Below, piece by piece: positions 17,449 through 26,563 of a DNA stretch of 64,000 nt. The DNA lies in the NCBI RefSeq assembly GCF_012273515.2, contig NZ_CP050975.2, forward strand, positions 7,316,001-7,380,000, in the 5' to 3' direction. The notes below the pieces were generated by a model, which was given only the letters and a program-made list of their open reading frames with translations, was not told the origin of the DNA and did not search any database. Both the position numbers and the translations under genes were made by a program. The DNA comes from Streptomyces sp. RPA4-2. Its GTDB lineage: Bacteria; Actinomycetota; Actinomycetes; Streptomycetales; Streptomycetaceae. Within the stretch, counting starts at the first letter, position 1. Each line of letters begins with the position of its first letter.

Positions 17449-18618
17449 ATGCGCTTCCGCCATCCCGACGGCTCCACCGTCCACCTCGCCTACTGCACCA
17501 ACGTCCACCCCGCCGAAACCCTCGACGGCGTCCTCGCCCAGCTCCGCGACCACTGCGAACCCGTCCGCCGGCGCCTCGGCCGCGACCGCCTCGGCATCGG
17601 CCTGTGGCTCGCCAAGGACGCCGCCCACGCCCTGGTCACCGACCCCTCCGCGCTGCGCGCCCTGCGCACCGAACTCGACCGCCGCGGCCTCGAGGTCGTC
17701 ACCCTCAACGGCTTCCCCTACGAGGGCTTCGGCGCCGAAGAGGTCAAGTACCGCGTCTACCGGCCCGACTGGGCCGACCCGGAACGCCTCGCCCACACCA
17801 CCGCCCTCGCCCGTGTCCTCGCCCAGCTCCTCCCCGACGACATCACCGAAGGCAGCGTCTCCACCCTGCCGCTGGCCTGGCGCACCGCGTACGACGACGA
17901 CCGCGCGGCGAGGGCCCGGGCCGCGCTGACCACCCTCGCGGAACGCCTCGACGCCCTCCACGAACTCACCGGACGCTCGCTGCGCGTCGGCCTGGAACCC
18001 GAACCGGGCTGCACCGTCGAGACCACCGCCGACGCGCTCGCCCCGCTCACCGCCATCGGCCACGACCGCATCGGCATCTGCGTGGACACGTGCCACCTCG
18101 CCACCTCCTTCGAGGACCCGCACACCGCCCTGGACGCCCTCACCGAGGCCCGCGTCCCCATCGTCAAGTCCCAGCTCTCCGCGGCCCTGCACGCCGAACA
18201 CCCCCGTCTCCCCGAAGTCCGTGCGGCCCTCGCCGCCTTCGACGAACCCCGCTTCCTGCACCAGACCCGCACCACCACCGCCACCGGCCTGCGCGGCACC
18301 GACGACCTCGGCGAGGCCCTGACCGGCGACGCACTGCCCGACACCACCCCGTGGCGCGCCCACTTCCACGTCCCGCTGCACGCACCCCCCGCCGCACCCC
18401 TCACCTCGACCCTCCCCGTCCTCAAGGCCGCGCTGACCCGCCTCGTCGGCGGCACGCACCCGCTCACCCGGCACCTGGAGGTCGAGACCTACACCTGGCA
18501 GGCCCTGCCGCCCGAGCTGCGCCCCCGGACCCGCGCCCAGCTCGTCGACGGCATCGCCGCCGAACTCACCCTCGCCCGCGATCTGTTGACGGACCTGGGC
18601 CTCAAGGAGCTGCCGTGA
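17449..18618 (+). CDS. eboE: EboE: TIM-barrel metabolite-traffic protein
   Basis: A 389-residue xylose-isomerase-like TIM barrel typical of EboE (LAYCTNVHPAETLDGVLAQL at the start, VVTLNGFPYEGF, VGLEPEPGCTVETT, GICVDTCHLATSFE, EVETYTWQALP near the end). The barrel and acidic ligands suggest a metal-dependent sugar isomerase or epimerase, but EboE chemistry is not established. GGGGAG lies before the ATG. Its stop overlaps the GTG of the next gene, so both are translated together. Confidence 0.87.
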   Translation: MRFRHPDGSTVHLAYCTNVHPAETLDGVLAQLRDHCEPVRRRLGRDRLGIGLWLAKDAAHALVTDPSALRALRTELDRRGLEVVTLNGFPYEGFGAEEVKYRVYRPDWADPERLAHTTALARVLAQLLPDDITEGSVSTLPLAWRTAYDDDRAARARAALTTLAERLDALHELTGRSLRVGLEPEPGCTVETTADALAPLTAIGHDRIGICVDTCHLATSFEDPHTALDALTEARVPIVKSQLSAALHAEHPRLPEVRAALAAFDEPRFLHQTRTTTATGLRGTDDLGEALTGDALPDTTPWRAHFHVPLHAPPAAPLTSTLPVLKAALTRLVGGTHPLTRHLEVETYTWQALPPELRPRTRAQLVDGIAAELTLARDLLTDLGLKELP

Positions 18619-20015
18619 CCCACCCCACGCCGGAGCGTTCCGGGCCCACCCCGCTCCTCGTCCTCGACGTCGTCGGCCTCACCCCTCGTCTGCTCGACCA
18701 CATGCCCCGCCTCAAAGCGCTCGGCCGGTCCGGTTTCAGCGCCCCGCTCGGCACCGTCCTGCCCGCCGTCACCTGCGCCGCCCAGTCCACCTTCCTCACC
18801 GGCACCCACCCCGGCGAGCACGGCATCGTCGGCAACGGCTGGTACTTCCGCGAACTCGGCGACGTACTCCTGTGGCGGCAGCACAACGGCCTGGTGTCCG
18901 GCGACAAGCTGTGGGACGCCGCCCGCCGTGCGCATCCCGGCTACACGGTCGCCAATATCTGCTGGTGGTACGCCATGGGCGCCGACACCGACATCACCGT
19001 CACTCCCCGTCCCGTCTACTACGCCGACGGCCGCAAGGAACCCGACTGCTACACCCGGCCCCCGGCCCTGCACGACGAACTCACCGCGAGACTCGGCACG
19101 TTCCCCCTCTTCCACTTCTGGGGCCCCGGCGCCGACCTCGTCTCCAGCCGCTGGATCATCGACGCGACCCGGCACGTCAACCGCACCCGCCGGCCGGACC
19201 TGACCCTCTGCTACCTCCCTCACCTCGACTACGACCTGCAGCGCTTCGGCCCCGACGACCCGCGCTCCCACCGGGCCGCCGCCGACCTCGACGCGGCCGT
19301 CGCGCCCCTTCTCGACGACGCCGAGGCCGAAGGCCGCACCGTCGTCGCGCTCTCGGAGTACGGCATCACCCGCGTGGACCGTCCCGTCGACATCAACCGC
19401 GCCCTGCGCCGCGCCGGCCTCCTCGAGGTGCACACGCAGGACGGCATGGAGTACCTCGACCCGATGGCCTCCCGCGCCTTCGCGGTCGCCGACCACCAGA
19501 TCGCCCACGTCTACGTGCGACGGCCCGAGGACCTGGAGGGCACCAGGACCGCACTCGCCGGCCTGCCCGGCATCGAGCGACTCCTCGACGACGAGGGCAA
19601 GAAGGCCCACCACCTCGACCATCCGCGCTCCGGCGAACTCGTCGCCGTCGCCGAACCGGACGCTTGGTTCACGTACTACTACTGGCTCGACGACGCCGAC
19701 GCGCCCGACTTCGCGCGCCTCGTCGAGATCCACCGCAAACCCGGCTACGACCCGGCCGAACTGTTCATGGACCCCCTCGACCCCTACGTCAAGGTGAAGG
19801 CCGCCACGGCGCTGGCCCGCAAGAAGCTCGGGCTGCGCTACCGCATGGCCGTCGTGCCCCTCGACCCCTCGGCTCTTCGCGGCAGCCACGGCCGCCTTCC
19901 CGCGAGCGACGACGAAGGTCCGCTCCTCATCTGCTCCACCCCCCGCACCGGCACCGGCCGCATCGCGGCCACCGAAGTGAAATCCCTGCTGCTCGGCCTG
20001 GCCGGTCTCGCGTGA
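18615..20015 (+). CDS. Nucleotide pyrophosphatase/phosphodiesterase-like protein of the Ebo operon
   Basis: A 466-residue alkaline-phosphatase-superfamily protein. The first metal Asp (VLDVVG), the Thr53 nucleophile (LPAVTCAAQSTFLTG) and the PGEHGIVGNGWY signature are conserved. The usual SDHG metal motif reads S247-E-Y-G, and the mid motif is LPHLDYDLQRFG, so some zinc ligands are replaced. It may use a different metal, have altered specificity, or be inactive. It is the last coupled gene of the Ebo run and corresponds to the phosphodiesterase often seen there. Confidence 0.85.
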   Translation: MTHPTPERSGPTPLLVLDVVGLTPRLLDHMPRLKALGRSGFSAPLGTVLPAVTCAAQSTFLTGTHPGEHGIVGNGWYFRELGDVLLWRQHNGLVSGDKLWDAARRAHPGYTVANICWWYAMGADTDITVTPRPVYYADGRKEPDCYTRPPALHDELTARLGTFPLFHFWGPGADLVSSRWIIDATRHVNRTRRPDLTLCYLPHLDYDLQRFGPDDPRSHRAAADLDAAVAPLLDDAEAEGRTVVALSEYGITRVDRPVDINRALRRAGLLEVHTQDGMEYLDPMASRAFAVADHQIAHVYVRRPEDLEGTRTALAGLPGIERLLDDEGKKAHHLDHPRSGELVAVAEPDAWFTYYYWLDDADAPDFARLVEIHRKPGYDPAELFMDPLDPYVKVKAATALARKKLGLRYRMAVVPLDPSALRGSHGRLPASDDEGPLLICSTPRTGTGRIAATEVKSLLLGLAGLA

Positions 20016-20176
20016 CGAGGCCGGACGAGCGACTACGGAAAGTGAAACACGCGCCACTGACAACGCCTCCGCCGCGCGTCCCCGCACCTGCCCGGCAGGC
20101 CACCGGCCCGGGCACGGGCGGCACCACATCCTCCGGCACCCGGCACCGCTGAACACCGACCCGAAAGAGAGACACC

Positions 20177-21367
20177 GTGACCGCGTTCAACGACGGACCC
20201 GCGTTCAACGACGAACCCGCAGTCGGCGACGCCCTGCGTCGCACACTCGGAGTCGACCGCCGCCGCTTCCTCAGCACCTGCACCGCCGCCGCGACCGCGG
20301 CGATCGCCGCACCCGTCCTCGGCGCCTCTCCGGCCGTCGCCCACGACCGGGGCAGAGGCCACGACCACGGTCACGGCCACGGCGGTGACCTCCTCGTCCC
20401 CGCGAACCGGCGCGGCATCATCCTGTACACCGTCCGTGACGCGACGGGCCGCGACCCGCTCTCCACCGACCTGCCCTCCGGCTTCCGCGAGGTCTTCGAA
20501 CAGCTCTCGCGCTTCGGCTACCGGCAGGTGGAGTTCGCCGGGTACGGCCAGCACGCCAACGCCCCCGGCGGAGCGAACCTGGAGTCGGTGGAGGGCGCCA
20601 GGCTGCTGCGCTCCTGGCTCGACGACTACGGGCTGCGGGCCCAGGGCAACCACGGCTTCATCCCGTCGTCCTGGCCCCTCACCACACCCGACCTGGACAC
20701 CTTCAAGAAGCACCTGGAGATCGCCAACATCCTCGGCATGGCGCACGTGGGCACCGGCGGCGACCCCACCGGCAGCGCCTACCGCGCAGACTGGGACGTC
20801 GCCGCCGACAAGTGGAACGCGCTCGGCGCCATCGCCCGCCGCGCGGGCCTCAAGCTGTACACCCACAACCACGACGCGGCGTACGGCTTCCTGCTCGACG
20901 GGGGCCCGCTGGACGACCAGGGCCGGCCGACCCGCAGTTCGGGCGTCCGCAAACTGGAGTACTTCCTGAAGGTCACCGACCCGAAGGTGGTCTGGCTGGA
21001 GATGGACATCTTCTGGGCGCACGTGGCCCAGTACAAGTTCCCCACGTACACCGCCCACGACGGCTCCACCCGGGAGAAGACCTTCGATCCCGCGGGGCTC
21101 GTCGTCCGCAACAACAAGCGCTACCCGCTCTTCCACGCCAAGGACGGCACCGTCAACACCACCAACGGAATGGGCTACGACATGGTGCCCTTCGGCACCG
21201 GCGTCATCGACTACACCACGTTCTTCTCCCGCGTCGGCGACCGGAGTTACCACAACCCGATGGTCGAGCAGGACAACGCCCCGAGTGCCACCGACCCAGG
21301 GCAGTCACTGAAGCACGCGAAGATCGGTTACGACCACCTCGCCGCCCTCCGCGAGAAGCGCCACTAG
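20177..21367 (+). CDS. Tat-exported sugar phosphate isomerase/epimerase-like protein
   Basis: A 396-residue TIM-barrel protein with a clear Tat signal (VDRRRFLSTCTAAATAAI, cleavage likely near SPAVAHD), then a His/Gly-rich linker (RGHDHGHGHGG) and the barrel from about residue 75 (RRGIILYTVRD). Barrel motifs include LKLYTHNHDAAYG and VWLEMDIFWAHVAQYK, the latter typical of secreted members. Export of an isomerase suggests action on an extracellular keto-sugar. GAAAGAGAG precedes the GTG. It is separated from the Ebo genes by 161 bases and may have its own promoter; a strong terminator follows. Confidence 0.9.
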   Translation: MTAFNDGPAFNDEPAVGDALRRTLGVDRRRFLSTCTAAATAAIAAPVLGASPAVAHDRGRGHDHGHGHGGDLLVPANRRGIILYTVRDATGRDPLSTDLPSGFREVFEQLSRFGYRQVEFAGYGQHANAPGGANLESVEGARLLRSWLDDYGLRAQGNHGFIPSSWPLTTPDLDTFKKHLEIANILGMAHVGTGGDPTGSAYRADWDVAADKWNALGAIARRAGLKLYTHNHDAAYGFLLDGGPLDDQGRPTRSSGVRKLEYFLKVTDPKVVWLEMDIFWAHVAQYKFPTYTAHDGSTREKTFDPAGLVVRNNKRYPLFHAKDGTVNTTNGMGYDMVPFGTGVIDYTTFFSRVGDRSYHNPMVEQDNAPSATDPGQSLKHAKIGYDHLAALREKRH

Positions 21368-21393
21368 ACACACCCTGGATCCGGCGCGCCACG

Positions 21394-21438
21394 TCAGGCG
21401 ACCCTCCCCACACGTGTCCCGTGGGGAGGGCCGCCTGA
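21394..21438. terminator. Bidirectional terminator between convergent operons
   Basis: TCAGGCG (21394-21400) and CCCTCCCCAC (21402-21411) pair with GTGGGGAGGG (21421-21430) and CGCCTGA (21432-21438) around a nine-base loop. It ends both the carbohydrate region and, from the other strand, the OFA transporter operon. Confidence 0.85.
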
Positions 21439-21494
21439 TGTCCGTACGTCCGCGCACGTTCCGTTCCGTTGCCCGCCGTCTTCCGTTCGCCCCG

Positions 21495-22901
21495 TCAGCC
21501 GGCCGGCTGTGGCTGCGAACTCACGCTCAACTCGCCCTCGCGTCCCGGCTGTTTCAGCAGCAACGCGATCGCCGCCGCCGCCATCGAGATGCCGCCGGCC
21601 AGCGCGTACGCGCCGTTGTAACCCCAGGCGGCGACCACCATCGAGCCGAGACCGCCGCCGAACAGACCGCTGACCAGCTTCCCGCTGTACACCAGGCCGT
21701 AGTTGGTGGCGTTGTAGTTCTCGCCGAAGTAGTCCGGGGTCAGGGCCGCGAACATCGGGTAGAAGGCACCGCCGCCGAACCCGGAGAGGAAGGCGAAGAA
21801 CAGGAAGAGCCACTCGCTCCTGACGTTCCCGGCCCAGATCACGCCGAACTGCGCGAGCCCCAGCACGACGATGACGAACACCAGGGTCAACTTGCGTCCC
21901 CAGGTGTCGGACAGCCAGCCCACCACGGCGCGGCCGATGCCGTTGATGACGGCCATGATGCCCATCGAGGACGCCGCCACCAGGGGACCGAAGCCCACCT
22001 CCTTGGCGAAGTCGACCTGGAAGGAGATCCCGAAGATCGACACACCCGCGGTCATCACGAGGGTGATCCACATCAGGGGGAGCACGCCCGTCCTGACGGC
22101 CTCCTTCGGGGTGTACTGCTTCACCGCGGGCGGGTTCTTGGCGAGGGTCGCCGCGGTCTTGGTGTCGCCGCCGTGGGTCAGCGGGTCGATGTCCGCCGGC
22201 CACCAGTTCTTCGGCGGGTCCTTGAAGAAGAACGCGGTGGACAGGACGACGATCATCACGTAGCACCCGATGAGGTCCAGGACGCGATGGTAGTTCCCGG
22301 TGTCGAAGGCGTAGTTGAAGATGAAGATGAAGGGCAGGGAGCCGTAGGCGAATCCGCCGTTGACGAAGCCGGTCCTGGCGCCCCGCCGTTCGGGGAACCA
22401 CTTGCCGACCATGTTGATGCAGGTCGCGTAGACCAGGCCCGAGCCGATGCCGCCGATGACACCGAAGCCCAGGATGGCCAGCAGCACGTCGCTCAGGTGC
22501 GACAGGGCGAGGAAGCCGAGTACGCACATGACCGCGCCGATGTACATGGCCCTGCGGGCGGTGAGGATGCCCTTCTCCCGCATCCAGCCCGCCGGGAAGG
22601 CTATGCCGGCCTGGAAGAAGACCCAGACGCTCAGGATCCAGAAGGTGTTGCTCTGCGTCCAGCCGTGCGCGTGGGACAGGGTGTCCTCCGCGGAGCCGTA
22701 CGCGTACTCGAAGACGCTGATGGCCATCATGGCGATCCACGGCAGGTACACCATGAACTTGCGTGAGTGGCCCAGGATGTCCCGGTCCGTCTCGCCGATC
22801 CGGTAGACACGGCCCCGGGCGTCGGTGACTTCGCGGTACGAGCGGTTCGGGGCGCCGGCTTCGGCCGACGCGCCCTCGGTGGCGATGGGGTCCGCCGTCA
22901 T
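21495..22901 (-). CDS. OFA-family MFS transporter (oxalate/formate type), copy 2
   Basis: A 468-residue major-facilitator protein with about 12 membrane spans. The N-terminal REVTDARGRVYRIGETDRDI stretch, VNMVGKWFPERRGARTGFVNGG, and the long cytoplasmic loop FFKDPPKNWWPADIDP are typical of the oxalate:formate antiporter subfamily. It starts one base after the stop of a paralogue with the same architecture, so the two arose by tandem duplication. As last gene of the frc/oxalyl-CoA operon, it should import oxalate or export formate. Which substrate each copy moves is not visible. Confidence 0.9.
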   Translation of the reverse strand: MTADPIATEGASAEAGAPNRSYREVTDARGRVYRIGETDRDILGHSRKFMVYLPWIAMMAISVFEYAYGSAEDTLSHAHGWTQSNTFWILSVWVFFQAGIAFPAGWMREKGILTARRAMYIGAVMCVLGFLALSHLSDVLLAILGFGVIGGIGSGLVYATCINMVGKWFPERRGARTGFVNGGFAYGSLPFIFIFNYAFDTGNYHRVLDLIGCYVMIVVLSTAFFFKDPPKNWWPADIDPLTHGGDTKTAATLAKNPPAVKQYTPKEAVRTGVLPLMWITLVMTAGVSIFGISFQVDFAKEVGFGPLVAASSMGIMAVINGIGRAVVGWLSDTWGRKLTLVFVIVVLGLAQFGVIWAGNVRSEWLFLFFAFLSGFGGGAFYPMFAALTPDYFGENYNATNYGLVYSGKLVSGLFGGGLGSMVVAAWGYNGAYALAGGISMAAAAIALLLKQPGREGELSVSSQPQPAG

Positions 22902-22902
22902 G

Positions 22903-24291
22903 TCACGCCATCTCCTCGCCGAGCGGTTGCGGGTTGGGGACGATGCTCCGGGCCTTGGGGGTGCCCGGTGATTTCAGGAACAGCGCCAGGACGGCGGAGG
23001 CCAGGCCGATGGAGCCCGCGAGTACGAACGCCCCGTGGTAGTCCCACGCGCCGACGACGACCGCGCCCATGCCGGAGCCCACCAGGCCCGAGATCAGCTT
23101 CGAGCTGTAGACCATCCCGTAGTTGGAGGCGTTGTTGTTCTCGCCGAAGTAGTCCGCCGTCATGGCCGCGAAGAGCGGGAAGATCGCCCCGCCGCCGAAA
23201 CCGGAGACCATGGAGCAGAACAGGAAGAACGGCATGCTGCCCATCTGGCCCGAGACCAGCACGCCGAACTGTGCGGAGCCCAGCACCAGACAGACGATGA
23301 TCAGTGTGTTGCGGCGCCCGAAGCGGTCGGAGATCCAGCCGATCACGCCACGCCCGGTGCCGTTGACGATCGCCTTCAGGGACATCGCGGTGGCCACGAT
23401 CCCGCCCGCGAACCCCATGTCCTTGCCGAACGGCACCTGGAAGGCGATACCGAAGATGTTGATGCCCGCGGTGCACAGCAGACAGAACCACATCATCCAC
23501 AGGACGGGTGTGCGGGCGGCCTCCTTCGGGGTGTACTGCTTCACCGCCGGCGGGTTCTTCTCCAGCGCCCGCCGGATCCTGGGGTCGGACGACACCTTCA
23601 GCGGGTCCACGTGCGGAGGCCACCAGCCCTTGGGCGGGTCCTTGAAGAACCAGCCCGCGAACGCGACCACCAAGCAGCAGACCAGGCCCACCATCACCAG
23701 AACGGTCCGGTAGTTGCCCAGGTCCATGTACGAGGTGAACAGGAAGACGAAGGGCACGGAGCCATAGGCGAAACCGCCGTTGACCAGGCCGGTCTTGCCG
23801 CCCTTGCGCTCCGGGTACCACTTGCCGACCATGTTCACGCAGGTCGCGTAGACGAAGCCGGCGCCGATGCCGCTGAACATCCCGAAGCCGAGATACGCGA
23901 CGCTCACATGCGGCGCGAACGCCAGCGAGAGATAGCCAAGCACCGTGCCCAGCGCGCCGAGCATCATGGCGTACCGCGCGGGCAGCCGTCCGCTCTCGCG
24001 CAGTTGCCCGGCCGGGAAGGCCACGGCCGCCTGGAAGAAGATCCAGACACCCATCAGCCAGAAGATGTGCCCACTGCTCCACAGGTGGGCGTCGTGCAGG
24101 GTGTCCTCGGCGGAGGTGAACGCGTACTCCGAGGAACTGATGCCCAGCATCCCCATCCAGGGGAAGAGCACCATGGTCCAGCGTGGTCGCCCCATGATGT
24201 CCCGGTCGGTCTCACCGATCCGGTACAGGCGGCCGTTGCGATCCGTCACCTCCCTGTAGGGGACGGATGTCGATAGGTCGGTGGTCGTCAT
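22903..24291 (-). CDS. OFA-family MFS transporter (oxalate/formate type), copy 1
   Basis: A 462-residue MFS transporter with about 12 spans, closely similar to the next gene through REVTDRNGRLYRIGETDRDI, VNMVGKWYPERKGGKTGLVNGG, FFKDPPKGWWPPHVDP and the KNPPAVKQYTPKEAAR loop. The subfamily includes OxlT and exchanges or takes up small carboxylates. A 124-base gap separates it from the acyl-CoA ligase gene upstream; an internal promoter is possible but none is obvious. Same-strand order after oxalyl-CoA enzymes supports a role in oxalate uptake. Confidence 0.9.
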   Translation of the reverse strand: MTTTDLSTSVPYREVTDRNGRLYRIGETDRDIMGRPRWTMVLFPWMGMLGISSSEYAFTSAEDTLHDAHLWSSGHIFWLMGVWIFFQAAVAFPAGQLRESGRLPARYAMMLGALGTVLGYLSLAFAPHVSVAYLGFGMFSGIGAGFVYATCVNMVGKWYPERKGGKTGLVNGGFAYGSVPFVFLFTSYMDLGNYRTVLVMVGLVCCLVVAFAGWFFKDPPKGWWPPHVDPLKVSSDPRIRRALEKNPPAVKQYTPKEAARTPVLWMMWFCLLCTAGINIFGIAFQVPFGKDMGFAGGIVATAMSLKAIVNGTGRGVIGWISDRFGRRNTLIIVCLVLGSAQFGVLVSGQMGSMPFFLFCSMVSGFGGGAIFPLFAAMTADYFGENNNASNYGMVYSSKLISGLVGSGMGAVVVGAWDYHGAFVLAGSIGLASAVLALFLKSPGTPKARSIVPNPQPLGEEMA

Positions 24292-24415
24292 GTCGGTTCA
24301 GCACCCCTTGCGTCGAAAGATCTGGCCAGCGCCCCCTGTCCAAATGCCTTTCGCGTGCGCACGGGTCCTGGGGGCGGCCGACGCGCACCGTCGGCCGCTC
24401 CCGCCCTGGTTCACC

Positions 24416-26563
24416 TCATGAACCGCCCCCCAACAGGCCGGCCGCGCGCGCCCAGCGGTACTTGGCGCCCAGGACCGCCACCGGCGTCTCCGTCGTGTAC
24501 GGGTACGCCACGACCCCACGCTCGTACAGGTACTGGCAGGCCTCCTCGACCTCGACGTCGCCCGCGAGCGACGCCACCACCGGCTTCTCGACGCCCCGCT
24601 CCCGGAACTCGGCCACCACGCGCGCGGTGAGCTCGGCGAAGACCATGGGAGGGGTGACGATGGTGTGCCAGTAGCCGAGGACGAGGGCGTGGATGCGCGG
24701 ATCCTCCAGGCCCAGCCGGATCGTCGCCTCGTACGTCGACGGCGGCTCGCCGCCCGTGATGTCGACCGGGTTGCCCGCGGCTCCGAAGGGCGGGATGAAC
24801 GCCCTGAAGGACGCGTCCAGGTCCGGCGGTATCTCCATCAGGGTCAGGCCGTTGTCCATCACGGCGTCGGAGAGGAGGACGCCGCTGCCGCCCGCGCCCG
24901 TGATGATCACGACGTTGTCGCCCCGTGGAGTCGGCAGCACCGGCAGTCCGCGCGCGTACTCCAGCATGTCGCGCAGCCCCGGAGCCCTGATGACGCCGGC
25001 CTGTTTCAGGATGTCCTCGTACACGGCGTCGTCGCCCGCGAGCGCGCCCGTGTGCGAACCGGCGGCCTTCGCCCCGGCGGCGGTACGGCCCGCCTTCAGG
25101 ACCACGACCGGCTTCTTGGGGACCGTCGCGCGGGCGGCCTCCACGAAGGCGCGGCCGTCCTTGAGGTCCTCCAGGTGCATCGCGATGCACTCGGTGCGCG
25201 GGTCCTCGCCGAACCAGGTCAGCAGGTCGTCCTCGTCCAGGTCCGACTTGTTGCCGAGCCCGACGATCGCGGAGACGCCCGTCTTCGTGGTGCGCGCGAA
25301 GCCCAGGATGGCCATGCCGATGCCGCCGGACTGCGAGGTCAGCGCGACACCGCCCTTGACGTCGTACGGCGTGCAGAACGTGGCGCAGAGGTCCTGCCAG
25401 GTCGAGTAGTAGCCGTAGATGTTCGGGCCGAGCAGCCGGATGCCGTGCCGTTCGGCGATCGCCACGATCTCGTCCTGGAGCGCCTGCTCACCGGTCTCCG
25501 CGAATCCGGAGGGGATCAGTACGGCGTTGGGGACGCCCTTGCGTCCCACCTCCTCCAGGGCCGAGGCCACGAACTTGGCGGGGATCGCGAAGACCGCCAC
25601 ATCCACCTCACCGGGAACGTCCGTGACACTCTTGTACGCCTTGCGGCCCAGGATGTCATCGGCCTTGGGGTTCACCGGGTGGATCTCGCCGGCGAAGCCG
25701 CCGTCGACGAGGTTGCGCATCACCGAGTTCCCGATTTTGCCGTGCTCGTTGGAGGCGCCGATCACGGCCACCGAGGAGGGCTGCATCAGCCGGCGCATCG
25801 AGGTGAGGATCTCCTCGCGGCCGTACTTGCGCCGCTCCTTGGGGAGCGACTCGGCGAGGATCACCCGGATGTCCGCGGCGACGGCGCCCTCCGGCGTGGC
25901 GATCACCGGGTTGAGGTCGACCTCGGCTATCTCCGGGAAGTCCGCGACGAGTTCGGACACCCGGCGGATCTGCTCGGCGATCGCCCACCGGTCCACCGGC
26001 GGCGCGCCCCGTACCCCGCGCAGGATCTCGGCCGCCCGGATCGAGTCCAGCATCGACAGGGCCTCGTCGGCGCTCACGGGGGCGAGCCGGAAGGTGACGT
26101 CCTTGAGGACCTCGACCAGGACACCGCCGAGCCCGAACGCCACCACTTTCCCGAAGGTCGGGTCGGTCACCGCGCCGACGATGACCTCCTGCCCCCGGGG
26201 GAGCAGCTCCTGCACCTGGACGCCTTCGATACGCGCCCGCGGGTCGTACGCCTTCGCGTTCTCGACGATCCGGTGGAAGGCCGCGCGCACGTCCGCCGCG
26301 CCCTCCACGCCGACGACGACACCGCCGGCATCCGTCTTGTGCAGGATGTCCGGGGAGACGATCTTCATCACGACGGGCCCACCGAAGCGTGCCGCGTACG
26401 CCACCGCCTCGTCGACGTCCCTCGCCAGTTCCTCGCCCGGTACGGCGATCGCGTAGGCGTCGGCGATCACCTTGCCCTCGGGCGCGGTGAGCGCGGCGCG
26501 TCCCTCGGCCCGTACGGCGTCGAGGAGCGCGCGCACCCTCAGCACCCGGTCTTCGGCCATCAC
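24416..26563 (-). CDS. ADP-forming acyl-CoA ligase (acetate-CoA ligase family)
   Basis: A 715-residue nucleoside-diphosphate-forming acyl-CoA synthetase with permuted domains: ATP-grasp at the N-terminus (about 15-235; VVMKIVSPDILHKTDAGGV), CoA-binding Rossmann domain (about 255-350; VAVIGASNEHGKIGNSVM), and succinyl-CoA-ligase-like domains to the end (GGIGMAILGFARTT; the AAGNPVDITGG loop). It forms or cleaves an acyl-CoA with ATP/ADP. In this operon it could activate oxalate or formate, or regenerate a CoA donor for the transferase. The start overlaps the preceding stop; a GTG and an ATG lie side by side. Confidence 0.9.
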   Translation of the reverse strand: MMAEDRVLRVRALLDAVRAEGRAALTAPEGKVIADAYAIAVPGEELARDVDEAVAYAARFGGPVVMKIVSPDILHKTDAGGVVVGVEGAADVRAAFHRIVENAKAYDPRARIEGVQVQELLPRGQEVIVGAVTDPTFGKVVAFGLGGVLVEVLKDVTFRLAPVSADEALSMLDSIRAAEILRGVRGAPPVDRWAIAEQIRRVSELVADFPEIAEVDLNPVIATPEGAVAADIRVILAESLPKERRKYGREEILTSMRRLMQPSSVAVIGASNEHGKIGNSVMRNLVDGGFAGEIHPVNPKADDILGRKAYKSVTDVPGEVDVAVFAIPAKFVASALEEVGRKGVPNAVLIPSGFAETGEQALQDEIVAIAERHGIRLLGPNIYGYYSTWQDLCATFCTPYDVKGGVALTSQSGGIGMAILGFARTTKTGVSAIVGLGNKSDLDEDDLLTWFGEDPRTECIAMHLEDLKDGRAFVEAARATVPKKPVVVLKAGRTAAGAKAAGSHTGALAGDDAVYEDILKQAGVIRAPGLRDMLEYARGLPVLPTPRGDNVVIITGAGGSGVLLSDAVMDNGLTLMEIPPDLDASFRAFIPPFGAAGNPVDITGGEPPSTYEATIRLGLEDPRIHALVLGYWHTIVTPPMVFAELTARVVAEFRERGVEKPVVASLAGDVEVEEACQYLYERGVVAYPYTTETPVAVLGAKYRWARAAGLLGGGS

